Part shown: positions 1-7,133 of the stretch, piece after piece | Position numbering within the stretch: position 1 is the stretch's first letter | Layout: every line of letters begins with the position of its first letter | Translations under genes and position numbers: made by a program | The notes under the pieces: model-generated | Databases searched by the model: none | Seen by the model: the letters and a program-made list of their open reading frames with translations, nothing else | What the model was told of the DNA's origin: nothing | From: Planctomycetota bacterium | GTDB lineage: Bacteria; Planctomycetota; Brocadiia; Brocadiales; Bathyanammoxibiaceae | DNA length: 12,855 bases | Assembly (NCBI GenBank): GCA_030623665.1 | Contig: JAUXLO010000019.1 | Location: forward strand, 1-12,855 | Reading direction: 5' to 3'

Positions 1-147
1 CGTGCCCGGCCTGGTGTATTTTAATATATCCTCGTTTACCAGGGAACCTGCATAGAGGCAGTAGCCGACCTTCTCAAGTACCTTCCTGCCCCTTATGGTA
101 AGCAGCTCAGGGTCTCCAGGCCCCGCACCGATAAAGTAGACCTTCAT
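1..147 (-). CDS. cbiF: Cobalt-precorrin-4 C11-methyltransferase CbiF/CobM (N-terminal 49 residues; gene runs off the window)
   Basis: Methylates C11 of the corrin ring with S-adenosylmethionine in the anaerobic B12 route. Only the start is present: ATG at 147, then a reading frame open to the window edge. The protein begins [20 protein letters not shown], the glycine-rich first SAM-binding loop of the tetrapyrrole methylase family. The following [11 protein letters not shown] segment is typical of the CbiF/CobM branch rather than CbiL or CbiE, which lack the AGSLVN motif. An AAGGGG ribosome-binding site (155-160 on the complement) lies 7 nt before the ATG and overlaps the stop of the preceding gene. 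This places cbiF in the same operon. CbiF against another member of the family is decided mainly by AGSLVN; the remainder is outside the window. Confidence 0.88.
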   Translation of the reverse strand, partial: MKVYFIGAGPGDPELLTIRGRKVLEKVGYCLYAGSLVNEDILKYTRPGT

Positions 148-159
148 TGAATTTCCCCT

Positions 160-1098
160 TCATTCATTTCTTTTACATACGTCATATAGCTTACTTGCCA
201 TAGAGGTGAGTAGCTCTTTATCCTCAAGGCCGCTTATCCAGTCTTGAGGTATCTTGCTCCTTCCGTTAAAGGCGCCGCTTATGGCACCGGCTACCGCAGC
301 CGTTGTATCGGCGTCCAGGCCGCCCTGTATGGCGTTAACCACAGTGTCTTTGAAATCCTGAAGGGTGTGCAGGAAGCAAAATGCAGCACTGGCCGCCGTC
401 TCTACGACATACCCGGAAGTACCCAGTACGTCAAGGGCCTCTTCGGGGCTTGCGTTGTCTTTTAAAAGTGCTTCTGCCCTGGCCAGATTCTTCGATACCG
501 CCGAGTCACCGACAAACTCCCTTGTGTCGCTTATTGCGGTGTCCGGGTCGAGGTCCCCTTTGGCGCCCCTCGCCACCAAGTAGGCCACTGCCGTTGCCCC
601 GGCTACCGCCTCTGTATTATTATGTGTTATCACGACCGCCTGCCGGACGGCCTCCTTTAGTGATTTTAGGTCGTTATAGTAGAAAAGTCCTACCGGGGCA
701 ATCCTCATGGCCCCGCCGTTACCCGCGGCATATTCCCCCGTTGCCCCGCTTTCCTGCCAGGAACGACCCTGTTTAAGCCTTTGCATAGAGATGGCGGTAG
801 ACCTGCCTATCCCACGAAGCTCGCCGGAGTCGAACCACTGAATGAATTTTTGTGCCGTATCCCCCGGCTCCATCCTGCCCGAGTCTATCAGACTCTTAAG
901 GTGACAGATGGTCATGAGCGTGTCGTCCGTGTATTGGCCGGGTTCCAGCCCCCTCGGTGGTGAGGGCAGGAAGACCTTGTCCTTCCAGTAATCCCGTATC
1001 TGGTCGGGCTGCCAGCCTTCAAAGGGCATCCCCATAGCATCGCCTATTGCAAGCCCCAGTATGGAGCCGATGAACCTGTCTTCTATGGAACCTCTCAT
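160..1098 (-). CDS. ADP-ribosylglycohydrolase (DraG/ARH) family protein inside the cobalamin operon
   Basis: About 312 residues, the usual length of the family. Seen in order: EDRFIGSILGLAIGDAMGMPFE near the N-terminus, YTDDT (about 56-60), GNGGAMR (about 126-132), a THNNTEAVAGA segment (about 158-168) and GLDADTTAAVAGA (about 260-272). The TDDT and D-A-D-T motifs correspond to the acidic residues that bind the two Mg ions in DraG and ARH enzymes, so it looks catalytically intact. One change is seen: the usual GGDTDT reads GLDADT. Known members remove ADP-ribose from arginine or other alpha-linked acceptors; the substrate here is unknown. A GTG at 1101 lies directly before the ATG and could also start translation. 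The gene is 62 bp after cbiL and 12 bp before cbiF, which carries its ribosome-binding site across this gene's stop, so it is co-transcribed. Confidence 0.88.
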   Translation of the reverse strand: MRGSIEDRFIGSILGLAIGDAMGMPFEGWQPDQIRDYWKDKVFLPSPPRGLEPGQYTDDTLMTICHLKSLIDSGRMEPGDTAQKFIQWFDSGELRGIGRSTAISMQRLKQGRSWQESGATGEYAAGNGGAMRIAPVGLFYYNDLKSLKEAVRQAVVITHNNTEAVAGATAVAYLVARGAKGDLDPDTAISDTREFVGDSAVSKNLARAEALLKDNASPEEALDVLGTSGYVVETAASAAFCFLHTLQDFKDTVVNAIQGGLDADTTAAVAGAISGAFNGRSKIPQDWISGLEDKELLTSMASKLYDVCKRNE

Positions 1099-1163
1099 CA
1101 CCTATAGCTATGCCTGTGGAAAACCTGCTTACACGATATGACATTCCGGGCGTATCTAAAAAT

Positions 1164-1883
1164 CTACGCAAGCGGTCTTTTGACTATTATTATGGACATG
1201 TAGCCCTTCCCGCTGCCCTTTAGTTTGCTGATGTCGCTGGTGACGTATGCGTTTTCAAGTCCCACGTGCGAGGCAAATACCGAAGACTCCGCAAGGCCCA
1301 TATCCTCTAGCAGCGCTATTACTTTATCCAGTTTCTTCGCTACTTTCATAAGCACTACGGTGTCAAATTTCTCAAGAATGGGTCTCAATTCCTCTACATC
1401 ATCGGATACGGGTACGACAGCAAGCCTCTCGTCACGCTGTGCAAGGGGCAGGTTGACAAGGCTCGCCGCAGCATTGAATGATGTAATGCCCGGTATGGTA
1501 TGAATCTTCTCCTCTGGAACCATATCCCTCAGGCATCGTAGTAGATATACGTATGTACTGAAGGTCAGCGAATCGCCTATCGTAAGGAAGGCCACGTCTC
1601 TGCCCTCGTCTAACTCCTCTTTAATCGCCCTGGCGGCATCAAGCCAGAACTCCTGGAGTTTGTCCGTATCCCTTATCATGGGAAAGACCTTTTCTATCAC
1701 CTTCTTGCCATTTATAAGGGGCTGGACGATCTCCAGCGCCATACTCTCTTCCTTGATGCCTGCCTTCGGGACGAAGACTACGTCCGTCTCTTTGAGGATG
1801 CGAAGGGCCTTTAGGGTGAGTAATTCGGGGTCTCCGGGACCTATACCGATGCCGTAGAAATTGCCTGACGCGTGGGAGGGCAT
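1164..1883 (-). CDS. cbiL: Cobalt-precorrin-2 C20-methyltransferase CbiL/CobI
   Basis: SAM-dependent methylation of C20, the first peripheral methylation specific to the corrin branch. The protein has the tetrapyrrole-methylase loop [17 protein letters not shown] (about 11-27), then FLTIGDSLTFSTY (the second conserved loop) and PGITSFNAAAS, all in the arrangement of CbiL/CobI. About 239 residues from the ATG at 1883, normal for the family. The frame remains open upstream to a TTG at 1910, but that start has no ribosome-binding site, would overlap cbiE by 23 bp and would add nine residues not expected in the family. I therefore prefer the ATG, which sits 4 nt after the cbiE stop. Its own ribosome-binding site is weak (AAGG about 14 nt upstream), so it probably depends on translation of cbiE. 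Confidence 0.9.
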   Translation of the reverse strand: MPSHASGNFYGIGIGPGDPELLTLKALRILKETDVVFVPKAGIKEESMALEIVQPLINGKKVIEKVFPMIRDTDKLQEFWLDAARAIKEELDEGRDVAFLTIGDSLTFSTYVYLLRCLRDMVPEEKIHTIPGITSFNAAASLVNLPLAQRDERLAVVPVSDDVEELRPILEKFDTVVLMKVAKKLDKVIALLEDMGLAESSVFASHVGLENAYVTSDISKLKGSGKGYMSIIIVKRPLA

Positions 1884-1887
1884 ATAT

Positions 1888-2544
1888 CTAGTTGAAACCT
1901 TCTGATACAAATATCATTACATTCATATTATTATTTGAATTGGCCTTACTGATGGACGTAAGGTCGTACTCTTTTATGTTTTCATTGTCCAGTGAAAGGT
2001 TTTCGCACAGATACACCTTCTTCCCCTTGACACCACCCTTCTTCAGGGCATGGCATACAAGCTTTGGGCTTATCGAGGTGTCGTTAAGGACGGCTACCTT
2101 ATCGTGTGTCTTAACGACCTCCACCAGGTTATCCAATTCGGTCTTACGACCATGGAGACTCACAAAGCGGGCATCACACCAGTGCAGTTTTATTGAGGCA
2201 AAGGCAAGCTGGATGGAGCTTATTCCGGGTATTACGTCGCAATTTTCCTTCCCCAATCTGGTAACCACCAACCTCGCATAGCTAAAAAAGCCGGGGTCGC
2301 CACTTACAAGCACAACGACCTTTTTCCTGGCACGGAGCCGTCCTATCTTGGTCAATAAGGGCCTGTAATTTCTACCAAGGACAAGCTTTTCAGCCCTCAC
2401 CTCCGGAAACAGGTTTAAGAGCCTCCGACTGCCCACTATCACATCCGCCTCCTGGATGCACTTTAGGGCCCTCAGGGTCATATGGCTGATAGCGCCTGGA
2501 CCGCAGCCTATTATGGCTACGTTGTTTGCAAGCTTTTTTGCCAA
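1888..2544 (-). CDS. cbiE: Cobalt-precorrin-7 C5-methyltransferase CbiE (stand-alone)
   Basis: 218 residues of the tetrapyrrole-methylase fold: VAIIGCGPGAISHMTLRALK (9-28), VIVGSRRLL (about 35-43), VVVLVSGDPGFFSYARLV (about 76-93), and VIPGISSIQLAFASIKLHWCDARFVSLHGR, the long conserved block of the CbiE/CobL N-terminal domain. In many bacteria CbiE is fused to or followed by CbiT, which does the C15 methylation and decarboxylation; neither arrangement is seen here, so CbiT must come from elsewhere. The start codon is TTG at 2544, inside the end of cbiD (28 bp overlap), with AGGGG about 7 nt upstream. No ATG or GTG lies before the first motif, so the TTG choice is well supported. Confidence 0.9.
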   Translation of the reverse strand: MAKKLANNVAIIGCGPGAISHMTLRALKCIQEADVIVGSRRLLNLFPEVRAEKLVLGRNYRPLLTKIGRLRARKKVVVLVSGDPGFFSYARLVVTRLGKENCDVIPGISSIQLAFASIKLHWCDARFVSLHGRKTELDNLVEVVKTHDKVAVLNDTSISPKLVCHALKKGGVKGKKVYLCENLSLDNENIKEYDLTSISKANSNNNMNVMIFVSEGFN

Positions 2545-3620
2545 TCCGTTGCCCCTTTCGAAATGCCTGTAACGTCCATTTGCATGTCGAAGAGTACTAC
2601 CCCCACATCTACCTCAGGACCAAGGAACCCCCTTGCCTTGTCCCCTATCATATCTGCTATATCGTCCATCATGAAGAGCTTATCGTTTCTCTTTAATTGT
2701 TGTATTATGCCCTCTACAGTGGGGGAGTCTTTGATAATTCTAATGATAGACTCTTCCAGGCCATTTTCCTCAAGAATCTTGACTACGACATCCATGGCGG
2801 GTGGCGATTTCATGCTGTGTGTATCCAGGTCGCCGCGTATCAATTTGGCAAGTTTGCCAGGATGGCCGGCGAGTATTATCCTTGAAAATCCCCTTTCCCC
2901 GGCCTCGGCAAGGCCAAACCCGAGGAAGTTACTAATCTGTACTATCTGTTCGGTGGGCACCTTGAACGTCCGCAGAACCGCCTTTTCTCCCAGGTTCCCG
3001 GGCACAAGTATCACCGTTTCGTGGCCCATCGCCCTGGCCACGTCCAGGGCGCACACCAGGGACGCCTTTAGGCTCTCCAGAGACATGGGCTTCACAACGC
3101 CGGTAGTGCCTATTATGGATATCCCGTCCAGGATGCCCAGCCTGGGATTAAACGTCTTCTCCGCTATCTTCCTTCCACCGGGCACAGAGATAGTGACCTT
3201 CAGGCCCGTATCCCGTCCCATGAACCCACTTACGGAGTCCCTTATCATCGTTCTAGGCACCGGGTTTATGGCCGCCTCCCCCGGAGGAACCCGAAGGCCG
3301 GGCCTCGTCACCCTGCCGACACCTTCACCGCCGTTTATGATAACCCCCTTTCCAGGGCATGGCTCTACCCTGGCAAATATCAGGCACCCGTGAGTAACGT
3401 CCGGGTCATCGCCTGCGTCCTTCCTGACGGCGCTCTGGGCAAACAGACCGGGCTTAAGCCTTTTCTCCAGTACCTCCAGTCTCGCAGGTATACCAGAGGG
3501 GGTGATAACCTCCACGCTGTCAGGGATGGAGCCTGTATCCGTAGTCAGCCCCTGTGCCGCAGCCCGTGCGGCCCCCGCAGCGCATGTGCCGGTAGTAAAG
3601 CCGTACCTAAGGTTCTCCAT
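2517..3620 (-). CDS. cbiD: Cobalt-precorrin-5B C1-methyltransferase CbiD
   Basis: Methylates C1 of the ring with SAM; found only in the anaerobic B12 route, so it is the best single marker that this operon is of the oxygen-independent type. The N-terminus RYGFTTGTCAAGAARAA (5-21) is the CbiD signature. Further family blocks are GVGRVTRPGLRVPPGEAAINPVPR (about 100-123), GISIIGTTGVVKPMS and FLGFGLAEAGERGFSRIILAGHPGKLAKL. 367 residues, the usual length. ATG at 3620; the first 14 bp overlap the end of cbiXC in another frame, which suggests translational coupling. It extends 28 bp into cbiE at the other end. Confidence 0.95.
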   Translation of the reverse strand: MENLRYGFTTGTCAAGAARAAAQGLTTDTGSIPDSVEVITPSGIPARLEVLEKRLKPGLFAQSAVRKDAGDDPDVTHGCLIFARVEPCPGKGVIINGGEGVGRVTRPGLRVPPGEAAINPVPRTMIRDSVSGFMGRDTGLKVTISVPGGRKIAEKTFNPRLGILDGISIIGTTGVVKPMSLESLKASLVCALDVARAMGHETVILVPGNLGEKAVLRTFKVPTEQIVQISNFLGFGLAEAGERGFSRIILAGHPGKLAKLIRGDLDTHSMKSPPAMDVVVKILEENGLEESIIRIIKDSPTVEGIIQQLKRNDKLFMMDDIADMIGDKARGFLGPEVDVGVVLFDMQMDVTGISKGATDWQKSLQTT

Positions 3621-4638
3621 GGTATTTATCCCTGGCTATCCTGATGATGGCGTTTACTATAGCTACGGCCACGGTGCTTCCACCCTTCCTGCCACGGTTT
3701 GTAACAAAAGGTACTGAAATTCTCTCTAATTCTTCCTTTGACTCCACTGCGCCAACGAACCCGACCGGTACACCGACTATGAGGGCGGGTTTTATCCCTT
3801 CATTCTTTATCAGCCTTACGGTCTCCATAATGGCAGTCGGCGCATTGCCAATGGCTATTATGCCCCCCGAAACCACGTCCGCAGCAGCCCTTATGGCGGT
3901 GGCGGCCCTGGTGCTCCCTGAGGACTCAGCATCCTGCCTAACCCCGGCGTCCGATATCTTGCAAATGACCTCTACGCCAAAGTGGGAGAGGATGTTCTTG
4001 TCTATCCCTGCCTGTACCATGGTGACATCCGTCAGGATCGGCCGACCTGCCCTTATTGCCTCAACCCCTGAGGTTACCGCGTCGGGATGGAATACCAGGG
4101 TCTTGGCAAATTCCGGGTCTCCTGTGGTATGGATTATCCGCTGTACGATCGGCCTAAAATCACCGGGAAACTGCTCCAGGTCCACTAACTCACTGAGTAT
4201 CCTGAAGCTTTCATCCTCAATGTCTTGCGGTCTTAGTGGGATGTCCTTTGTTTTACTGGCGACCTTCACGTTATTGTCCGCCTCATCTATCCTCTCTACC
4301 ACCATCTGGGCAACCCTGCCGTCTATGCCCATGTGCCGCGTAAGGACTATCTCTACGCCGGTGTGACTTGACCTCTGTTTCTCTATCTCCTCGGGTATGT
4401 CTTTCTGCAGATGATTGCCCGCAAAAAGCAACAGTGGCACGACTACCACCTTCTCGGCGCCTCTGTTGATGACACCCTCCACCGCACGGGAAAGACCCGG
4501 TTCCTCGAACTGCAAGAAAGAGGGCTCTACCATCTCCCACCTGCCCGTAGCCCTCAGATATTCTATCACGCTGTAGAGTCCCCTGTTGGCCTCCTTCACC
4601 CTGCTTCCATGGGCTACAACTACCACAGCCGTATTCAT
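3607..4638 (-). CDS. Fusion of sirohydrochlorin cobaltochelatase (CbiX) and cobalt-precorrin-8 methylmutase (CbiC)
   Basis: One 343-residue protein with two domains. Residues 1 to about 115 are a small CbiX: AVVVVAHGSR gives His10 and LLLFAGNHLQKDIP gives His76, the two metal-contacting histidines expected in short CbiX. Residues about 145-343 are CbiC/CobH: RIIHTTGDP with the catalytic His170, LTDVTMVQAGI, SSGSTRAATAIR, GNAPTAI, ALIVGVPVGFVGAVESKE and NRGRKGGSTVA. A charged stretch (about 118-145) links them. CbiX inserts cobalt into sirohydrochlorin at the beginning of the pathway; CbiC moves the C11 methyl to C12 near the corrin end. The frame is open upstream to 4683, but I choose ATG at 4638: it overlaps the cbiA stop as ATGA, has GAAGGG about 7 nt upstream, and puts the first histidine at position 10 as in the family. 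Confidence 0.93.
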   Translation of the reverse strand: MNTAVVVVAHGSRVKEANRGLYSVIEYLRATGRWEMVEPSFLQFEEPGLSRAVEGVINRGAEKVVVVPLLLFAGNHLQKDIPEEIEKQRSSHTGVEIVLTRHMGIDGRVAQMVVERIDEADNNVKVASKTKDIPLRPQDIEDESFRILSELVDLEQFPGDFRPIVQRIIHTTGDPEFAKTLVFHPDAVTSGVEAIRAGRPILTDVTMVQAGIDKNILSHFGVEVICKISDAGVRQDAESSGSTRAATAIRAAADVVSGGIIAIGNAPTAIMETVRLIKNEGIKPALIVGVPVGFVGAVESKEELERISVPFVTNRGRKGGSTVAVAIVNAIIRIARDKYHGEP

Positions 4639-6017
4639 ACCCTGGCCCTTCTCGCCGAGGTAAGCAGCCTCATAGCCATACAAGGTTTGCCGGCGAAGTG
4701 TACATGGGTATATGATGCGAGGACGTTGTCTCTGAAAATGCCGTCGGGTCTTGTTCCCCCGCCCGGCCTTGAAACCTCATAGGCAAACGTAGTGCTTTCG
4801 GATACCTCTTTGAGGGTTGACCAGTGGAAGATATGCCCTCTAAAAGTTTCTCCTCTTTTACAGAGGATGTTATCATTTGTGGACCTGACGTCGACATAAC
4901 CCAGGCCTTGTCTCTTTTTGGTCATCTGTGAGGCGCCCGGAAGTACACCGCTCATCTTATATGAACCGCCTTCAAAGTCAATCAGTGTTTCGAGAAGGTA
5001 CATCATGCCACCGCATTCCCCATATACCACCACCCCATTATCGGCTGCCGTCCGCAGTTCCGTTCTGATAGCCTTGTTTGACTCAAGCTCACGGGCGTGG
5101 AGTTCAGGAAAACCGCCCCCTATGTATATGGCATCAATGTCCGATGGCAGCGCCGGGTCCCTGAGCGGGCTAAACGGTATGAGTTCCGCACCAAGCGACC
5201 TCAAAAGCTCCAGATTGTCCTCGTAGTAAAAACTAAAGGCCTCATCTCTGGCAAGGGCTATTCGTACCGGGACCTGGTTCTCTGAATGATGAAAGATGTT
5301 CACCGCCGGCTGCGCCGGCATCTCCGGGGCAGAGACTGCAATGTCCAGGATGCGACCAACATCTACGTGCTCCAGTACCTCTGCCAACCTGGAGTAGAAC
5401 CCGGTGCCGACCGTACCCTCGCCATGCGGTATGAGGCCAAGATGCCTCTCCGGCAGGGCAAACCGGCTCTCCCTGCCCATGTAACCCAGTACGGGCAGGC
5501 CGCAGTGCCTTTCTATAGGGTCTTTCAGAAATTTCAGGTGCTTCCCGCTGGAGACGTCGTTCAGGATAACGCCCGCCGTGGATACCTTTGGGTCAAATCC
5601 CTTGTATCCCATGACCAGTGCTGCGGCGCTCTGTGCCAGACCTTTGGCATCGACAAGCAGGATAACAGGCGCCTCCAACAGCCTTGCCAGCTCGGCCGTA
5701 CTACCCGCACCCGACCCGTCCCTGTGCCCGTCATACAGCCCCATAACACCCTCAATAACGGATATATCGGCCTGCATTACCGCACACCGGAACGACTCTA
5801 GGCAGGCATCGGCACCCATCATCCAGGTATCGAGATTGCGTGACGGACGGCCGGTGACGGCGGTGTGGTGACTGGGGTCTATGTAATCGGGACCTACCTT
5901 GAACCCCTGGACCTCCAGTCCCCTTTTCCTCAGCTCTGCCATCAGCGCCAGTGTGAGGGTGGTCTTGCCCACTCCACTGTGTGTGCCGGCGATGAGTATA
6001 CGTGGGAGTTTTGACAT
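4635..6017 (-). CDS. cbiA: Cobyrinic acid a,c-diamide synthase CbiA
   Basis: ATP- and glutamine-dependent amidation of the a and c side chains of cobyrinate. 460 residues. The N-terminal dethiobiotin-synthetase-like ATPase domain shows GTHSGVGKTT (11-20), FKVGPDYIDPSHH (39-51) and VIEGVMGLYDG (88-98). The C-terminal glutamine amidotransferase domain shows YIGGGFPELHA (298-308), VVYGECGGMMYLLE (329-342) with the nucleophile Cys335, GHIFHWS (394-400), and SYTHVHFAG (435-443) holding the expected catalytic histidine. ATG at 6017 is preceded by AGGA at short spacing and lies 10 bp after the cbiB stop. The last codons overlap the cbiX-cbiC start by 4 nt (ATGA). CbiA is told from CobQ/CbiP by the GPDYIDP and GGGFPE blocks. 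Confidence 0.95.
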   Translation of the reverse strand: MSKLPRILIAGTHSGVGKTTLTLALMAELRKRGLEVQGFKVGPDYIDPSHHTAVTGRPSRNLDTWMMGADACLESFRCAVMQADISVIEGVMGLYDGHRDGSGAGSTAELARLLEAPVILLVDAKGLAQSAAALVMGYKGFDPKVSTAGVILNDVSSGKHLKFLKDPIERHCGLPVLGYMGRESRFALPERHLGLIPHGEGTVGTGFYSRLAEVLEHVDVGRILDIAVSAPEMPAQPAVNIFHHSENQVPVRIALARDEAFSFYYEDNLELLRSLGAELIPFSPLRDPALPSDIDAIYIGGGFPELHARELESNKAIRTELRTAADNGVVVYGECGGMMYLLETLIDFEGGSYKMSGVLPGASQMTKKRQGLGYVDVRSTNDNILCKRGETFRGHIFHWSTLKEVSESTTFAYEVSRPGGGTRPDGIFRDNVLASYTHVHFAGKPCMAMRLLTSARRARV

Positions 6018-6027
6018 TGTCCTATTT

Positions 6028-6981
6028 CTAGACTACAAAAACTATGGCACCTATTATGAGCCCCATTCCAAGCGCCAGAAATGACGTCACATACGCAATA
6101 TTTACAGCCTCTTCTATCCTTTCAATAGTGAGGGGCTCCTTTGGGTCACCTATAAGTGGTTTATCCGAGAGTATACCACCATAGGTGCTGGGCCCGCCAA
6201 GCTGCACACCCAGCGCCCCCGCAAATGCCGCCTCAGGTATACCGCTGTTTATACTGGGGTGTCTGTGCCCGTCTCTTGTGGCTACGTGTATACACTCCCG
6301 AACCGGTTTGCCGCAGATATAAGAACTTACGGCGATTAGTCTGAAGGAGATGCGAGCGGGTATGTAGTTGGCCAGGTCGTCGAGCCGGGCTGAGGCCCAG
6401 CCGAATCGCATGTATCTTTCATTACGATACCCCACCATAGAGTCCAGAGTGTTTACGGCCTTATATGCCATGGCTGCGGCAGGTCCACAGAGCGAGGCAT
6501 AGAAGATGGGGGATATGATGCCGTCTACGGTGCCCTCTGCCACGGTCTCTACACATGCCCTGATAATCTGAGGCTCATCAAGGTTCTCTGTATCCCTGCC
6601 CACTATCCTGGAAAGCCTTTGCCGGGCCCCGATTATATCTCCCGAGTCCAGGGCCGAGACAACCGAACCCGCCTCGTCCGCCAGCGACTTGACTGATATT
6701 GTAAAATAAAGAGTGATGGTGGCAATAATAAAATACAACGTCAGACCCTGATGGAGGGACATTGATAATACCCAGGAGGTCGATATATATGTAGCCGATA
6801 CGACAAGAGTTGTCAGGACTATACCCGCCAATCTTTCCGAGGGCAGCATGCGCAGAGGCGATTCAGCCCACTCTATCACCCTGCCGATGGCCCTGACCGG
6901 ATGGGGCATGCGCCGTGGGTCGCCGATAGCCAGGTCGATGACAAAGGCCAGGAGTAGCGGTAACATGGCTGCCCCTAGCAT
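6028..6981 (-). CDS. cbiB: Adenosylcobinamide-phosphate synthase CbiB
   Basis: Integral membrane enzyme that attaches aminopropanol or its phosphate, the product of CobD, to adenosylcobyric acid. 317 residues with family blocks FVIDLAIGDPRRMPHPVRAIG (13-33), DGIISPIFYASLCGPAAAMAYKAVNTLDSMVGYRNERY (153-190), WASARLDDLANYIPARIS (195-212) and HRHPSINSGIPEAAFAGALG (239-258). Hydrophobic segments at about 5-20, 52-72, 80-97 and 295-317 fit membrane spans. ATG at 6981 follows directly on a TAA (TAAATG) that ends a short frame crossing the element upstream. An AGGG about 9 nt before the ATG can serve as its ribosome-binding site. Being next to cbiP and two genes from cobD groups the side-chain assembly steps together. 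Confidence 0.94.
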   Translation of the reverse strand: MLGAAMLPLLLAFVIDLAIGDPRRMPHPVRAIGRVIEWAESPLRMLPSERLAGIVLTTLVVSATYISTSWVLSMSLHQGLTLYFIIATITLYFTISVKSLADEAGSVVSALDSGDIIGARQRLSRIVGRDTENLDEPQIIRACVETVAEGTVDGIISPIFYASLCGPAAAMAYKAVNTLDSMVGYRNERYMRFGWASARLDDLANYIPARISFRLIAVSSYICGKPVRECIHVATRDGHRHPSINSGIPEAAFAGALGVQLGGPSTYGGILSDKPLIGDPKEPLTIERIEEAVNIAYVTSFLALGMGLIIGAIVFVV

Positions 6982-7110
6982 TTATGTTTCCCTTGCGGCA
7001 ATAGACATCAGGTACGTCTCAAGTCTAGCATGAGGGTATCGCAGGGCTTCCTGCCCTGCGATAGGGCAGGTCGAGAAGACCTGCCATACCCAGTTTATGA
7101 GGATGGACAT
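6982..7110 (-). other. 42-codon open frame bridging cbiP and cbiB across the inserted element
   Basis: The cbiP stop and an ATG overlap as TGATG at 7112-7108. From that ATG the frame is open for 42 codons through the whole palindromic element, enters the second copy of the direct repeat in the same frame (the two ATG copies are exactly 102 bp apart), and ends in TAA immediately before the cbiB ATG. The predicted peptide (MSILINWVWQ..., ending LMSIAARET) resembles nothing I know. It is more likely a device, or an accident, that keeps ribosomes moving from cbiP to cbiB than a functional protein. Chance openness over 42 codons is not rare, so confidence is low. Confidence 0.3.
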
Positions 7111-7133
7111 CAGGCGTGCTTCAAGTCTAGCAT
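7004..7133. repeat. Imperfect 28-bp direct repeat flanking the element between cbiB and cbiP
   Basis: Copies at 7004-7031 and 7106-7133, offset by 102 bp. They share the first 9 and last 13 bases and differ at five of six central positions, so 23 of 28 match. The copy at 7106-7133 is the true end of cbiP (residues MLDLKHA and stop). The other copy reads MLDLRRT and stop in the equivalent frame, so it is a duplicate of the gene's tail including its TGA and the overlapping ATG. The repeat encloses the palindromic element at 7034-7091 and looks like a duplication made when the element entered. Confidence 0.75.
7034..7091. repeat. Palindromic element, two inverted half-units each forming a hairpin (copy at cbiP/cbiB)
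   Basis: Outer arms GGGTAT (7034-7039) and ATACCC (7086-7091) are inverted. Inside are two hairpins: TATCGCAGGGC / GCCCTGCGATA (7037-7047, 7053-7063; 11 perfect pairs, loop of 5) and GGCAGGTC / GACCTGCC (7065-7072, 7078-7085; 8 perfect pairs, loop of 5). Read from its own outer arm, each half is an inverted, diverged copy of the other. At two stem positions where the halves differ, both partners have changed so that pairing is kept. It resembles REP/BIME or MITE-type dispersed elements. It lies between stop and start codons and has no T-tract, so a plain terminator is unlikely. Confidence 0.8.

Noticed and set aside
1164..1910. Longer CbiL start at TTG 1910
   Set aside because: It has no ribosome-binding site, overlaps cbiE and gives a non-conserved extension; ATG at 1883 fits the family better.
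2482..3393. Long plus-strand ORF opposite cbiD (303 codons); similar ones opposite cbiP (7708-8667) and cbiX-cbiC (3644-4366)
   Set aside because: They lie antisense to genes with clear family motifs. Their translations are low-complexity mirror products rich in Ser, Pro and Thr with no recognisable domain.
3607..4683. Longer CbiX-CbiC start at 4683
   Set aside because: The ATG at 4638 has a ribosome-binding site, an ATGA overlap with the cbiA stop, and places the metal-binding histidine at position 10 as in known CbiX.
7034..7091. Rho-independent terminator between cbiP and cbiB
   Set aside because: The hairpins are strong but there is no T-run on either strand after them. The doublet architecture and flanking direct repeats fit an inserted element better.
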